From Whitmania pigra (Eukaryota; Annelida; Clitellata; Hirudinida; Haemopidae): 64,000 nt of DNA. The DNA lies in assembly GCA_021613335.1 (NCBI GenBank), contig JAJTWR010000458.1:464001-528000 (forward strand), in the 5' to 3' direction. Positions within the stretch are counted from its first letter, which is position 1. Every line of letters begins with the position of its first letter. This document shows positions 11,731-24,600 of the stretch, piece by piece. The notes under the pieces are model-generated. The model saw nothing but the letters and a program-made list of their open reading frames with translations. It made no database searches and was not told the DNA's origin. The position numbers were made by a program, and so were the translations under genes.

Positions 11731-11968
11731 AACCAGCGAAAAATGCTGGGGGGGGAGCTCAAGTTTAGACAAGGGACGAAAGCCCGACGCAGTCGAAAAA
11801 TTTTTGAAACTGTTTAAATCAAAACTACCAATTATAATTAATAAAGAATTAAAAATAGAACAGATTATTATTATTATGAGTTTGACTATCTTCTGTCTAC
11901 AGTCTTATTTTGTATCTTTAATAATTTATTAATGAGTTTGACTATCTTCTGTCTCAAAGTTTCAAACC
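11731..11968 (+). repeat. hAT internal direct repeat, right copy
   Basis: Second copy of the left-end sequence of the hAT element, with about a dozen extra bases (AGACAAGGGACGAA). The arrangement suggests either an insertion of one hAT into another or an internal duplication. Confidence 0.75.
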
Positions 11969-12053
11969 CCCCCACCAAAAAAAAACTGATCGGATTTGGA
12001 AAAATTGCAGGGTCTCTCCTATTAGGCCCTGCCCCCCCCTAGTTGCGCCACTG

Positions 12054-12200
12054 CTGAGGAGAGAAATTCGAATGTATACGAATCTATCCGACACGACGTC
12101 CATGCTTAGCAATCCAACAAGTGTGGACATCATTTGTCGGTGGATTTGCAAAAACAGAAGCGGCTTACTCTAAGCCCTTTACAACTTTGCCATGCGGCGA
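12054..12200 (+). mobile_element. I-type LINE, C-terminal coding fragment (right part)
   Basis: Continuation of the LINE fragment interrupted by the hAT element. It matches about 57879-58015, including CCATGCTTAGCAATCCA and the stop region CGGCTTACT. Mismatches and a short gap show that this is an older copy than those at 53-61 kb. Confidence 0.85.
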
Positions 12201-12212
12201 TCCTTTATTTTG

Positions 12213-12260
12213 TTTATTTATTTGATTAAAGTCCGTTGCATAACTAGGATGATTTGGACT
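12213..12260 (-). repeat. LINE 3' tail, inverted copy
   Basis: It reads on the minus strand as AGTCCAAATCATCCTAG, then TTATGCAACGGACTTTAA, then the AAATAAATAAA tail. This equals the 3' terminus of the LINE at about 58086-58137. Confidence 0.8.
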
Positions 12261-12331
12261 GCGGCGATCCTTTCTTACCGGCTATATATCACATGCACGC
12301 TATATACGTATTGGTATCGAGTATCGATAGT

Positions 12332-12380
12332 AGTCCAAATCCTCTCAGTTATGCAACGGACTATAATCAAATAAATAAAT
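12332..12380 (+). repeat. LINE 3' tail, direct copy
   Basis: AGTCCAAATCCTCTCAG, TTATGCAACGGACTATAA and TCAAATAAATAAAT match the end of the LINE at 58086-58137. With the inverted copy at 12213-12260 it forms an inverted repeat with a spacer of about 70 bases. Confidence 0.8.
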
Positions 12381-12626
12381 ATCGCTAGCCAAAAAGATAC
12401 TGACGGCCAAAAGAGTTGGCGATATTGCGATATTAACAATCCTGCATTTAAGTGGGGTAGCTTAAGTTTAAATCAAACCCATACCAATTTGGGGCTATCA
12501 GGCGGCCGTTCGACCAAGTTTTTTCCTATGAAAGAGTTGAAATAATTATATCACATGAAAACTGGACTTATTACTGAAATACTGCTACTTCTATGATCTT
12601 CCATAATCGGTTTAATTTATATTCCA

Positions 12627-12788
12627 GTGTATGGTTTCTTTTGACATTGATGATCAATGTTTTGAGCTTGGAATTATACGGTTGCGACATGAGATTTTCT
12701 GTAATTTGATCAAACCAACCACCCCAATCGTTAGATCATCCCGATCTATCGTTATTGAGTTCATCAACTTCTTAAAGACAGCTCGAAA
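12627..12788 (+). other. Possible orphan exon, unrecognised
   Basis: A good acceptor (TATATTCCAG) precedes an open 54-codon stretch that ends at a plausible donor (CGAAAG/GTAAAA). The encoded segment includes FDIDDQCFELGIIRLRHEIF and looks protein-like in composition. I do not recognise it, and no neighbouring exon on this strand was found. It could be a fragment of a dead gene. Confidence 0.25.
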
Positions 12789-12789
12789 G

Positions 12790-13507
12790 GTAAAAGCAGT
12801 TTGTATGGAACCTGGCAAATACTCATATATACCATTTATGAAGGGAATCATTTCAGATTCAAATTTAATGTTCTTTAATGTGACATTTCAACTCACAATT
12901 ATTAAGTCTATGTTAATTAATCAATGTTTTAAGATATGATACAAACTACATTTGAAAATATTTTAAGCACATTAAAGACAAAAACACAAGAAACTATAAG
13001 ATAATAATGTCAATAAAGCTTTAGTCAAAATGTTTATGCTACAGACATTATTAATCCAAACTACGAACATCAACTTTATGAGAAATACTCTGGAATCATG
13101 CAATTTTGAATGAGCAATTAAATCAAGTAAACTAAAAATAGGTCTGCCAATTGAATAATTTTGAAACAATTAATTGATTGTCAAGGGGAACCGAGGTAGT
13201 TGCAACAGCTGCTGAGAACAATTAAAATTGAACAAAGTCCAATCAGCAGGAATATTCATCAAGGTTTTGACACGAAGATTTCCAGCTTATTATGCACCAG
13301 CAAAAAGATGCAAAAGCAACTTAAGTGAATTCAAAAGATTGCCATCATTTTCTAGTTTCATCACTTAAAACATTAATTATATTTAAAACCAACAAAAATA
13401 TTAATATGTGTTTAAACGCATTTAAGCATGTACAAAACTTGTAAAAATATAAAAATTCTGTACATCAAAACTTAACCTTCATACATAAACACATAAATGT
13501 CAAAATA
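12790..13507. other. Intergenic spacer and 3' flank of the phosphatase gene
   Basis: AT-rich, with no domain-bearing frame. The minus-strand phosphatase transcript probably ends at its edge. Confidence 0.4.
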
Positions 13508-13513
13508 TTTATT
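13508..13513 (-). terminator. Candidate polyadenylation signal of the phosphatase gene
   Basis: TTTATT on the plus strand reads AATAAA on the minus strand, about 100 bases beyond the phosphatase stop codon. Confidence 0.45.
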
Positions 13514-13612
13514 GCAAATTAAAAATTATTTCATATTCCAATTCATTACCAGAAAGTCCTAAATTATCCTCCTGTTGCTTAGATGTGTATTAAATGAATT
13601 AGAGTGTTTTGA

Positions 13613-16600
13613 TCAGCTGGGTGATAAGAGAGGACTGTGACAGACTGTGGGTGAGGGTAAAAGGCCCCCAATAGGAGAGTGTGTCTGACAGGGCTCGAAA
13701 GAGAAGGCAGCTTCTTGATTGCAGGTTGGTGTGAGAATGGAAACAAATATCTTTCTTTTGCTTTGCACATGGCTGCAGAGACCTTGAGGTGATAAATCAG
13801 GTGATAATGGATGTGATGCTGCCTCTAGAGATGAAGTCAACAACATAGGAAGAATGTTACTCGAAAAGGGTTGCTGCAACGAACCTAAAGAGGAGGTCAA
13901 CACTGAAAATTCCTGAATATGTGTGCGTTCTGGAGACTGAGGAAGTGAGGTTGAATTGATGGTAAAAGGCAACGATGCCGGAAAGGTCCTGCAAGAACCG
14001 TCAATGTGCTGCCACGTCTGAGACAATTTATTGAAAGATGTTCTCGAGTTACAAGGGCGAACATTGATCAGAGAAGAAGGACGCAATCTTTTGGCAGGAG
14101 ACGATGTCTCATTCTCAGCAGGGTTATCACTTGATCTTGTTTTTTCATGAAATCTCTCATTGCTGATGCTGTTACTACCAGATCTTGTATCGGATGGAAT
14201 ACAGGCTGTGCTTGAATATAAATCTTCATTTATGACAACATCATTGATAAAAAGGTTCTTCTTAGCTAATGTCACGCTTTGGTCACCAGAGAAACTGCAT
14301 TTATTCACTTTTCTTGTATTTTGTTGCAGGGCAAGGCGATCGCATAATTCTTCACTTTTTTCTTTTCGATCTTTTTCTGCATCACTATAGTGTGAATCAA
14401 TCTTTCTGTGGATTTTGATGAGATCTTTCTTACCTCTGCAGCAAAGTTTCTTCTCATTAAAATCTCTGTTCAACAGCAAGAACTTCCTATTAGATCTCTT
14501 TCTGATATTTACATCCAATAAGGATAATGTGATTGGATGTTCAACACCTTCCAATGAAAAAGCTTGTGTCAGAGAATCCTTGAAAAATTGAGAGTTCCTG
14601 AGAATCATTGGTGCCGTTGGCTTCATTTTTCTTGAGGTTAACAACGATAACAAATAGAAAGCCCATTTTCTTGACATTGGGCTTTCATTGCTACACTTTT
14701 TATAAGTATGGAGAAGCACATTGCTAAGTTTGTGTTGAATTATCTTCAAACTTACATCTTTCTCATTGGTCTTCATGCAAAGAGAGGCACAATTTGTTAC
14801 AAGTTTGTCTTTCTTCCTATGTCTTGCCTTTTTCATGGGATCAACATATTTAATCAAAGAATGAGTTCCATTTTCCGCACAGTCTGTAGTCCCATTTTGG
14901 ACTGAACAAAATAATGATGGATCAAAACTAGATGAGAATTTCGAGTTTGTCAGAAAAGGTTTATTCCTGGCCTCATCACTTTGTAATCTATTCGTAGACG
15001 AGTCGGTAATGTTACACTTGTTTTTGTGGTTCCTTTCGAATTCTTGAAGCTGTCGCATAAAATTTAGATTAGGAGCTATGCATGCCCTCTTAGATCTCAA
15101 AAAATCATAAGCATCTTCGAGACAATAGTTGAGAGTGTTGATAAGATAAGCCAAGCAAACAGCTGGAGATCTGCTAACACCAGCTGAGCAATGAACAAGG
15201 ACTTTACCATTCTTTTGGCGGACCTCCTCTGAAATTAAGTTATTGGAAGGCTGTGTCAACACTGAAAATTCTAAACTTGCAGAACAAATAAATAACTATG
15301 GTTCAAAATGAATATAATTAATAAGAAAATGTAAATTAAAGTAACCTATAAATTCAACAGCCGATCGAAGAAGGCAACCGATATCGGAAGTTAGGCTGTC
15401 GACCATTGGAATACAAGCTTGTTGGAATGTCAACTGATGATGCATTGACGAAGATGAAAGCGTGTTAACATCTTCTTTAACAGATGATTCCTTTGCTTCT
15501 CTGGAAGCCACATTCAGAAGGGCTGTTATGCCAAGATCAATTAGTCTATTTGATTGATCAGCATGGTAAGCACTTCCTAGGAAAAGCCACGGCAAGATTT
15601 CTGTGGGATCCGTCTATAAAATGTAAACGACGCGATCAGCAACAATGAAACCGTACAAATATCTCAGAAACAATCCCTCTACTAGAGTAGTTAAATTCTA
15701 CTCTAGCAGAAGACAAGAAAGCGATCTTTTGGCACTTATTAGACCAGTAAATTTAAAAACAATAAATTAAATAATAACATTGAAATTCATAAAATTTCTT
15801 AATGCAAAATATAATTAACAGTGTCACTATGTGCAGTCCACTTGATCCGATCCTTCTCTTGAAAAGCATTTTTAGTACCGCTCGGTGGTGGGGAAAACCT
15901 TTCAAAACTCAATTCCTGCTTTTCAATTAACCGAGGGTGAAGTCGGGCAAAAGTTGAATAACCACCTGAAATCCAAACATTTGTTTCAGTCATTTATAGC
16001 ACCTGACAACATCAATCACTGATTGTTAATGATTACAATATCCACCTTGAAGACATCTCAATTTTGACAAGTGTTTCTGAGGTAACAATGAAGATAGGGT
16101 GTTCATCACCAAAAACAAATTTTCTGAGAATGCAACCTGTTGGTTTGTTGTTAAGCATGTTTGATTATCTTCTGAGTGATCATCATAAATCACGATGTGA
16201 TCATAATCTCCCAATAGCAGCCTTTTCCGATGTGTGTCACTCGTCACTAAGCTCTCAAGTGGTATCATTAGATTTTGGGACGACGTTGTCAGAGATGGGA
16301 AGAAATGCTGGGATGGCTTTGAAACGCATTTTGAAGCCTGATTTTCTTTAGAAATATCACACTTCGTGGAACCTTCAAATGGCCTCTGAATGTTGGCAGC
16401 TTCATGGCCTGAAAATGTTTTGCCTAAAGGGCCTGTTACATCATCACCACCCTCGTCCACAATGGCAACATTATTCCTGTGGCACTTAGTGATATTTTCA
16501 GCTATTTTCTTTTTACATCTTCTCCGCAAAATGTTCGGGAAATGAACATTTTGTGCAGTCTTGATGTGACCTTCATTATAAGATAAAAATGACCTACAAT

Positions 16601-17120
16601 CCAAAAGCAAGATGTCTTCAAGCAATTCATCATCAGACTTAATTGTGTCACCAGAAGCCATTTTTGTGTGTGCATTTTCCAAGGAGTCCAAAACAGGCAA
16701 TGGCCTGCGTTCATGGTCTTCTAAGTCATCTTGTACCACACCCCCAAACGTGAAGCTTTTGTTGGTAGCAATTGTAGTGGGAGAAAAGACCCCAATGGCA
16801 GTATTGTCAATTGAATTTTGATGCTCCCCAAAAAAGTTTATAGTTTGAGCATTTGAGTTTCTATAGTCTACATTAGAAATTTCAGGGCATGTTGTAGATA
16901 TGATGTCAGCAGATAAATTGCACTTTCGATCCAAGCAAAATGGAAATTTGGAAACCCCTGCAAATGATTTGCATGAAACCTGAGATGGTTTAAACTTTCT
17001 GGAATTTAGTCTGTCTTCCATTATATTGTTCAGCCATTCGTGGGTGATCAGAGACATCTCAAAGAAACGGCTTGCGGTTGTCAATTTCTCCGGAAACTGT
17101 CCAAATTTACTTGCAGGCAT
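13613..17120 (-). CDS. Dual-specificity MAP kinase phosphatase with rhodanese domain
   Basis: Four coding exons are proposed: 17120-16046, 15965-15820, 15613-15346 and 15261-13613. Phases agree and give 1,045 residues. The protein should dephosphorylate Thr and Tyr of MAP kinases. The rhodanese/CH2 docking domain starts at about residue 165 with ILLLDCRSFLSYNEGHI and a basic RRRCKKK kinase-interaction motif. It finishes with CLQGGYSTFARLHPRLIEK, spliced across exons 1 and 2. The catalytic domain opens with ILPWLFLGSAYHA, has Asp in PMVDS as likely general acid, and carries HCSAGVSRSPA with Cys near 521 and Arg near 527. The long Ser-rich tail resembles the layout of DUSP8/DUSP16. Unusual features are a 160-residue N-terminal extension and an insert of roughly 90 residues inside the rhodanese domain. 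The exon 2 donor (GTTAAT) is weak, so that junction is the least certain. Confidence 0.87.
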
Positions 17121-17144
17121 GTCGATTTAATTTTACTTTAAAAA

Positions 17145-17330
17145 TCTGAAATATTGAAGTTACTTAACTTGGATTATAATAACATGTGAAATATGAGCTT
17201 TACATAAACCTGGATTATAATAACATGTTATGTATGAGCTTTACATAAACTTAACCTGGATTAAAGTAGATCGTAGCATATATGAAAAACAAAATCACGA
17301 ATCTATTTAAGTAATTAAAAAGTACTTACC
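17145..17330 (-). other. 5' UTR intron of the phosphatase gene
   Basis: On the minus strand a strong donor G/GTAAGT at about 17329 is followed by an acceptor TATTTCAG at about 17146, just upstream of the start codon at 17120. This implies a non-coding first exon upstream of 17330. No promoter element was identified with confidence. Confidence 0.55.
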
Positions 17331-18653
17331 ACTCATCTGTCGTTAAATTGAAAGACCACCTTATTATTACGATAAATAGAATCGGCCTGCAAGCGTAATA
17401 GAGCCAATTCCCGCTGGGAATAGTTAATATTACAAAAGAATATAAAATCTCGATAGATTCAATGGTGATTTAGCAGTTAAATATTAGAGCTCAAAGAACT
17501 TATTAGCGGCTCGAAATAACAGCACGCCTCTGCGGCTTACGACAGAATATTTTAGTGAATGGATCTAATAATAATCACCGACCCACCCGCTCACGCAGAC
17601 ATTCATACGCCTCGTCAAATAGTTTCGTGACACAATATCAATTTAGGACCAAATTGGTAACTAAAGCTGATTAACATTAGTAACAATGCTTCTTTTTTTA
17701 TAAAAAAAAATGTTGTTTAAAAATGAATAGTATAATTGATCAGTTAATAGACTGCTTATGAATATACAAAAGATTACGTAATTTTATAATGAGTATTTAC
17801 TTGCCCATTGATAAAAATTAGACCCAAATTTAGTACAGAAGACAAAAAATGTTAATATAGAGTTTGCGGATGGAGAATTAAAGAATTAAATAGACCTTTT
17901 AATTTAATTCTATTTGCGCTATTTGCTGAATGAATGTTCGACTGAAATGAGTAGATAGAGCAATGAGGTACGACTGGATTCCAACAGGTGCAAAATCTGT
18001 TTATAAGTAATTTAATTGGGAAATTGATTTAAATTTATGTTGTTATTATCGATTGATTTCTTTTTTGCGTTTCAAATCTAAAGCTTGGGTTTTAATTAAA
18101 TGTTATCATATCATGCATCATGAAAGTGATCATAATATGTGATTGTTGTGAAATATATCCATTTTGTAATTAAGTACTAAAACTTTAACAAGTAATTTTA
18201 TTTAACAACTTCGGATGTATATTGATCTACTATTACAAGTAATCAAACATTTTAATTAAATTAATAAAAAAGTAAATAAACGCTTTTAAAATGCAAATGG
18301 TTTTATTTCATTGCAGAAAATTAATTAATTGAATCTTATTGCAATGTCAGTATGAGCCTTAAAACATATTGAGCATAAGTGTGCAGAATAGTTTAAAATG
18401 TTTACTCTTCTGGCATTTCTTAATACTAGCGGGTGTTTCGTTTCGCTCGTCGCCGATGCAGGGTAGCTGATGTTTTGTAAAAATTTTGTGGGGAAGTTCC
18501 AAACCTGTTTTCAATATTTTATTCTTTTTCGTACACTAGTTTATGTTTATACTGCTCTGTTCAAAGTTTTTGAGTTTGTGATCGTTTAAAGACTAGAAAG
18601 ATTGTATTAACTAATTGCCAACTTAGAATTAATCTCTTGTAATTTTCCCGATC
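17331..18653. other. Shared 5' region between phosphatase (-) and IQSEC (+) genes
   Basis: The two genes diverge from this interval of about 1.3 kb, so it probably contains both promoters. It is AT-rich; I see no CpG-rich segment or recognisable core promoter. No protein-coding content is apparent. Confidence 0.45.
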
Positions 18654-21600
18654 ATGGCATCGGACAACAATTGCCATGCAACTAATGGACCTGGCGGGCC
18701 ATTGCCAGAGTATTTTTCGGAAATTTTGAGAGGAAAAGACAAAATGATTAAAGTCCAGGCAAAGCGGATTGAAATGCTCGAATATGAGGTGCATCGTCTG
18801 AGACTGGTCAGAGAAACCCTGAGTAGCCAGCTTGCTCTGGCCATCTGTCAGCTTCAACAACAAGGCAGATTACCACCTGGACAGCCATTGGAAACGGCTT
18901 TCCTGGCTAGCAGTTCAGAAAGTGTTGCTCTACAAGCCAATGGGTTAGTAATGACTTGTAATTATATTTTTTTTATAAGTATTGTTGATCTCATTTATTT
19001 GGTGTATACTTTTAAACTTCCTTATGAATGTGTGGGCATTTTGGTATTTTTGTTATTTTAAATGATTAAAAGGAGTATTTTAACATTAATTAAAATTATG
19101 TGTATTTTGTCGAGAGTCTGAGATTTTCATCCAAAGTATTTAAAATTAAAGATATTTTAATGATAGTTGAAGAATTTATGAGCATGGAAATATTGAGATG
19201 CACACAATTTCAGTAATATTTCATTCTGAAACAATGCAACAATATGTACCAAGATATGATTGGAAGGAATTATTTAAGAATGTCCCATTCATTTTCCAAA
19301 ACTTACCTTTCATACATCATTAATAAAACTTCAAATTGTTTCTTGATACACCTTACAGAACTGATGTGCGATGCTTCATTAATTTATTGTCGACCCATAA
19401 AATTGACAACTCATAGTAGATAAATTTTATTTTGAAGCCCATGTTAAAAAACTATCCTTTACATCAAGGTATTTTTCTTGTGATGTAATCTACCGTTAGT
19501 TTCCTGATGAAACTTTTTAATAACTTACTTTGAGACCATAGTGCAAGTTTATCTAATTGTTATGTAACAAAGTGTCCTTGATTACCATGTTTTTCTAAAA
19601 TGGTTTGAAGAATGTTGTCATTGTACTGCTAAATACTTTCTGATTCTCTGCTGCAATTGAACCTATTTGAAATAATTTTGTGATTATAATCATCTACAGT
19701 AATTGTTGCAGTTGTATACGATTGTATTCATTTCCTTCAACTTCATATAAGTTTAAGCATTAGCAACATACTCCCTCGGGTATGTGTTAATGAAAACATT
19801 TACTACGTAAAACAAACTATTACCGATATCAATTAAGTGCTATTTTATAAAATTAGTCAATTTACGGTAATCCGGCATTTCAAAGGCTTTTCGACGCTTA
19901 TCATTGTTAGTGTAAACCAGGTACTTTGTATATCTATTCTTCGACCAATCTTCGTTATCATTACCTGTCTCAGTTTCGTTCACGTCTGCGTGCACCTGAC
20001 GCAGCGCTGGCGATCGTATACCCATTACTTATTTTCACCAATAAACATTCTCCGCCATCTGACTCATGGGATAGTGCCAAGGATGGTGTGATGATGTTAT
20101 AAATAATATCAACCTAGTTATATGATGATGGTGATGATGATGATGTTATAATGTTACCCTGGCCCAGGAAATTAATGCTGCTCTTTCTGACGATGCCTAT
20201 ATCCTTCTCGAATTTGTCGAATGGAAACGTACTCATTCCATTTCCTCTCCCATCATCATCATCATCATCATGACTGTTGGAGGTGAATACACCGCTCACC
20301 GTCATTATCTTGATCGATACATCGTGTTTCTACGTCGTGGTCGAGTAATTTTAGTCGGATGTGTTTCTCTTTTTTTTATTGAACTAACTCGATATATTTC
20401 TCCATTCAATTTGCCGTACTTGGTTTAATTTTATTTATTTAAACCAATCTTTATTGACTTCAAAATTTGTAATTTTTAATAATTTACAATAAGATGCGAG
20501 ACGCGGATAATCTTCGTTCGTCCCATCTGAGGAGGCTACTCATGGGGACGATGAGGATGATGATGATGATCTTCAAATTAGTTCCTGAAAATTTTCATTA
20601 CCTCTGGCGTTGATTTTTAATGACTTGATGACGCTCATTAACATTCAGACAGCCACGCGATTCGTCATCAACATCATCATCATCATCATCACTACCAAGA
20701 GTGGTTGCACGTGCGAATACTTTTTATAACTTGGTAAGCTTTTATTTCTTATCTTCCATTGGCATCACGCCGGCCCGCGGCTAAGGAAAGTGAGATGATG
20801 ATGAATGAATGAAGGGAGGATATGATCGGAGGGATATGCAACGGTAGATAAGGATCAGCATAGTGAGAGAGAAAAGTACGCATTGAGGTGGACTGGGCGG
20901 ATTGGTGCTATCATAAACAGCAGACAAACTCATAAAACCATCTTCCTGGCTGTATTTCATCCTCTCTTCATCTACAGGTTTATCTCTCCTTCGTGGCTCT
21001 ACCTTGAAATCCTGTTTCTTGGCTCTTCTAAAACTAATCCACTGTTCACTCGAGAGTGGGAGTGACTTATTGTTCGATGTCCAGGCATAGATCATTCCGC
21101 TCGTAAACAGGCAGTAAAACTGCCGATACATTAACTGAGCCTCAGTTTGCCTCATATTTTCATCCGGCTATTGCATTAGGCTGACATGATTTATCTGTCC
21201 TCTGTCGATCCAATCTTCATTCCGACATTGGAACCAAAAGGAGTTGCAATCGATCTCCACCATCCATCGCTGTAGCCATGGTTACAAAATGCATCCATTT
21301 GTGGTCGCCATCTTGTGTCATTAGTTTCCATTCTTTTATTTTTCCAGGTTGACTCCATTTGAACGCATGGTTCGACGACGTGAACTGTCAATCATTTGCA
21401 TAGGACTTTTATTTATTTATTTATTGTGTGCTCAACTTGGATGTGTGTCGTTTGATTCGTCGGTTGTTTAAATCGATGAACTGGACGTCTGCGTGGCATC
21501 ACCATCAAATTAAGCGGATGGATACATTCTAAAATACTCATTTTAACTTGCGATTAAATTTAGACAATTTTCTCATGCTGAACAACAGTAAACAAAATCT

Positions 21601-24600
21601 TGAATTCGATAAACGTACTCCGAATGACGAACTGATTCTCTTACGTAAGACCTCCGCGTGTGATTTCGATCTCAGTATTTCGAATTGCTAAGTTTGTTTA
21701 TAAAAGTCATTCTTTCAATTCGTCCACCTTTTTCTGAAGTTTTGTCATCGGCAATCGATGGATTGTTGTTTATTTCTTTATAATCATTATCATCGCAATT
21801 GTTGTGACCGGATGGCGATTGGTCGAAGGAATGAAAAATGAATGACGGGCAGGCGGCATGAATAGGTTAAGTGAAGCCATAAACAACGCGCGAGTGCGAT
21901 TAAGTGCAACTGGGTCATCGTCAGAGAACCTGATCACAAGGGGGATTAAAAGAAAATCAATAAATGAGTGAATGGATTGACGGACGGATGAATGAATCTA
22001 TGAATTAATACAAACCATTGACATTAATTAATTCTTGTTATTCGAAATGTTATGAATTCAGCACTTTATTCGTGTCAGGTTATGCTCGAGCAAATGAGGC
22101 ACTGGATTGATTGATTGATTGATTGATATGATAACATTTCATTGAATGAATGGATGAGGCTAAATAAAGAAAAAAATAGAATTTTTCATCACCCCCCAGT
22201 TGTTGCCGTTTGAAAGTGAAATAATAGCAACAATAGGCCTTTCAGCAGGTCACTTTCAACAAAGTATCTGAGTAAGTGCGAGACCGATGTGGTTACGATA
22301 GCTGGTGCTTCATGATAACATTGGCGGTGGTGGTGGTGATAATGATCATGATAACGCTGATGGTGATGATGGGCATACGAAGATGAATGAAAGTAAAATA
22401 AATCATAAAACTTAGATAAATCCGACAGGCCTGTGATAAAGGCGATGATGATGATGATGGTGATGGTAGTTGATAATGATTGTGCTGTGTTTCAATATCG
22501 GAAATGCTTAGCAAACAACCAAGTTATGAGCTGGTTTGATGATGCTGTGCAGAGCCAAAGTATCAAAATGCAATACGATAGTGAAAGTGCTTCTGAGACT
22601 CGTAACGCTGCTGACGATCAATCAATCAATCGTGACATGGATTAATTGATTGAACCCAGAGCACGATTGAGTGATGGATTGATGGAATTGGCTCCGTGAG
22701 AAAAAGTTTGAGATCAAAGGCGACGCGCGGATGTGAGTGGTTGTGGTGGTTTTGGGCGGTAAATTTCTAATCCTGGATTCACTGTTCAGCCATCCAACAA
22801 AGCGTGAATACCTGGGGCTATGCAGGTGAGCTGTTGTGTGGATTTTAGGCCACAGTGACAATCGAGGGACAAAAGAAATGGATGAGTGGATTGTCTGGGG
22901 ACCTAAAGTAAATATTTCAATCAAGTAGAAAGGTGTTTTGTTGGTTGAATGAGAGTCGATGGAATGAAGGTCGATTGGTTGTTAAAATATGTCGACAAAC
23001 TATGCCTATACTTATTAACTGCTACTTTCGCTAATTTATAAAAATATATGTCTGGAAATTAATAGTTTTTATCAGGTACGTGATACGTCAACTACTGCGA
23101 CCAAATCCTAGTAACGACAACTAATCATACTTATGATTAGATTGAATCAATTAAACAATTATTGTTACATGCGTTTATAATTACTTATTATTTGATGAGT
23201 AACACAATTACAATTTGTAATTCATTAAACGAGTTTTATAATTGTAATTATTGACTCGAAGAGTAATTAAACTTTTAAACTCATCGGTTCAATCGCAGAA
23301 AAAAATTCATTATTCTCGTTGCTATGGTTATAACCTCCGGCAAGGTCAGTGGGTGCTCGGGATGAGGTTAAACTCCTCACCTCCTGCGCGTAGTGATGAT
23401 GACTAGGTCGATGAAGAAAGAAATGGTTTTCCAGAATTATCTTTAGATGCTTCAATGTGAGGATATCACCTTGGAAAGTGATATCTCGTTTCGAATCTCG
23501 CAGATGCACCGTCGAACCTCAACAAATTATGCACCACGTTGAACTTTACGCTCACCAGCTTACCTCAATATCTCACCGAAACAACAATCCATCGGACTTT
23601 GATCGTAAACTCGTCTGCTTCGCCTTCATAAAATCGTCACGGTCTGATCTCTCTTCGGTTGTTCGAGGAATCGTCCTTGTTTGTTTTGTCGTTCAACCAA
23701 CCATTCATTTGAGTTTTTTTCATTCATAATCCATTCGTGCATTGACTCATTCGTCTGTCATGCATTCGTTCATGCTACAATCACTCAATCGCGCATCAAT
23801 CGACTCTCCAATAGGTTTCCAGTTGATAAGAGGATTCTTCGATGGCAGTTGATAAGTTGGAGAAATAAAAGCTGGCTTATCTAATTGGTCATCCATTATT
23901 TTATCTCGCTATCCATATTTCCTCCGTTAGCCATTTTTATTGGTCGTAATTTCTCCCATGGTCACGTGAATAGAATGGGGAGGATGGTCGGCAATTTATT
24001 TCTTTGATGCGTCACCATTTATCAACTGGCTCGAAGAGTTTTCTGTTTGACTATTAAGCATCGCCATTATTTTATTACTGCTTGATTGCTGCTGGTAATT
24101 GCAATAAATATAATTATTATTTCATTATTAAAAGCTCAATGTGATGCATTTATCGCAACTCTTTTGTTATTTTCCTTTCAACAATTTGAAGTAATTAGAA
24201 TTTATGTAATTAAAATTTAATAAAATCCCATGGTCATGAAATGTTGAAAGATTCACGTGCTCAAAAAAAAAATCAAAAAAATTGTAAACTCGAGAATATT
24301 TATGGACTTTTGAAGAGGCCAACATTTGCTCGAAATAAAACAATCACTGCCCCTTCGTCTGTAAATGTAAACATAAATATGCAATAAAATATTCTATATA
24401 GGCAACTGTTTACCTACATTATTCTATGGTAAATAGTGACTGTTGGAACGTTGTTATTTCGAACAATGGAAAAAATCCGATGAATGATTGGTGAATTATG
24501 GAGGTGAATTAATGAGAGCTTGTGAATGTTGAGCACAAGTTGGCCTTCCTTTCAAGTCCACAAGAGATGAACGACACGTGCAAATGTCTTTCCCACGACG

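Larger units (their letters stand above)
10867..12053. mobile_element. Non-autonomous hAT element with 8-bp target duplication
   Basis: The element begins CAGGGGCGCAACCAG and ends AGTTGCGCCACTG, imperfect terminal inverted repeats of hAT type. It is flanked by the perfect direct repeat CTGAGGAG at 10859-10866 and 12054-12061, the 8-bp duplication expected of hAT insertion. In the homologous LINE copy at about 57879 this octamer occurs once, giving a clean empty-site comparison. Inside lie two partial direct copies of the element's left end (about 10877-11097 and 11731-11968) around a minus-strand transposase fragment. At about 1.2 kb it cannot encode a whole transposase, so it must have moved with help from a full-length relative. 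Confidence 0.9.
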
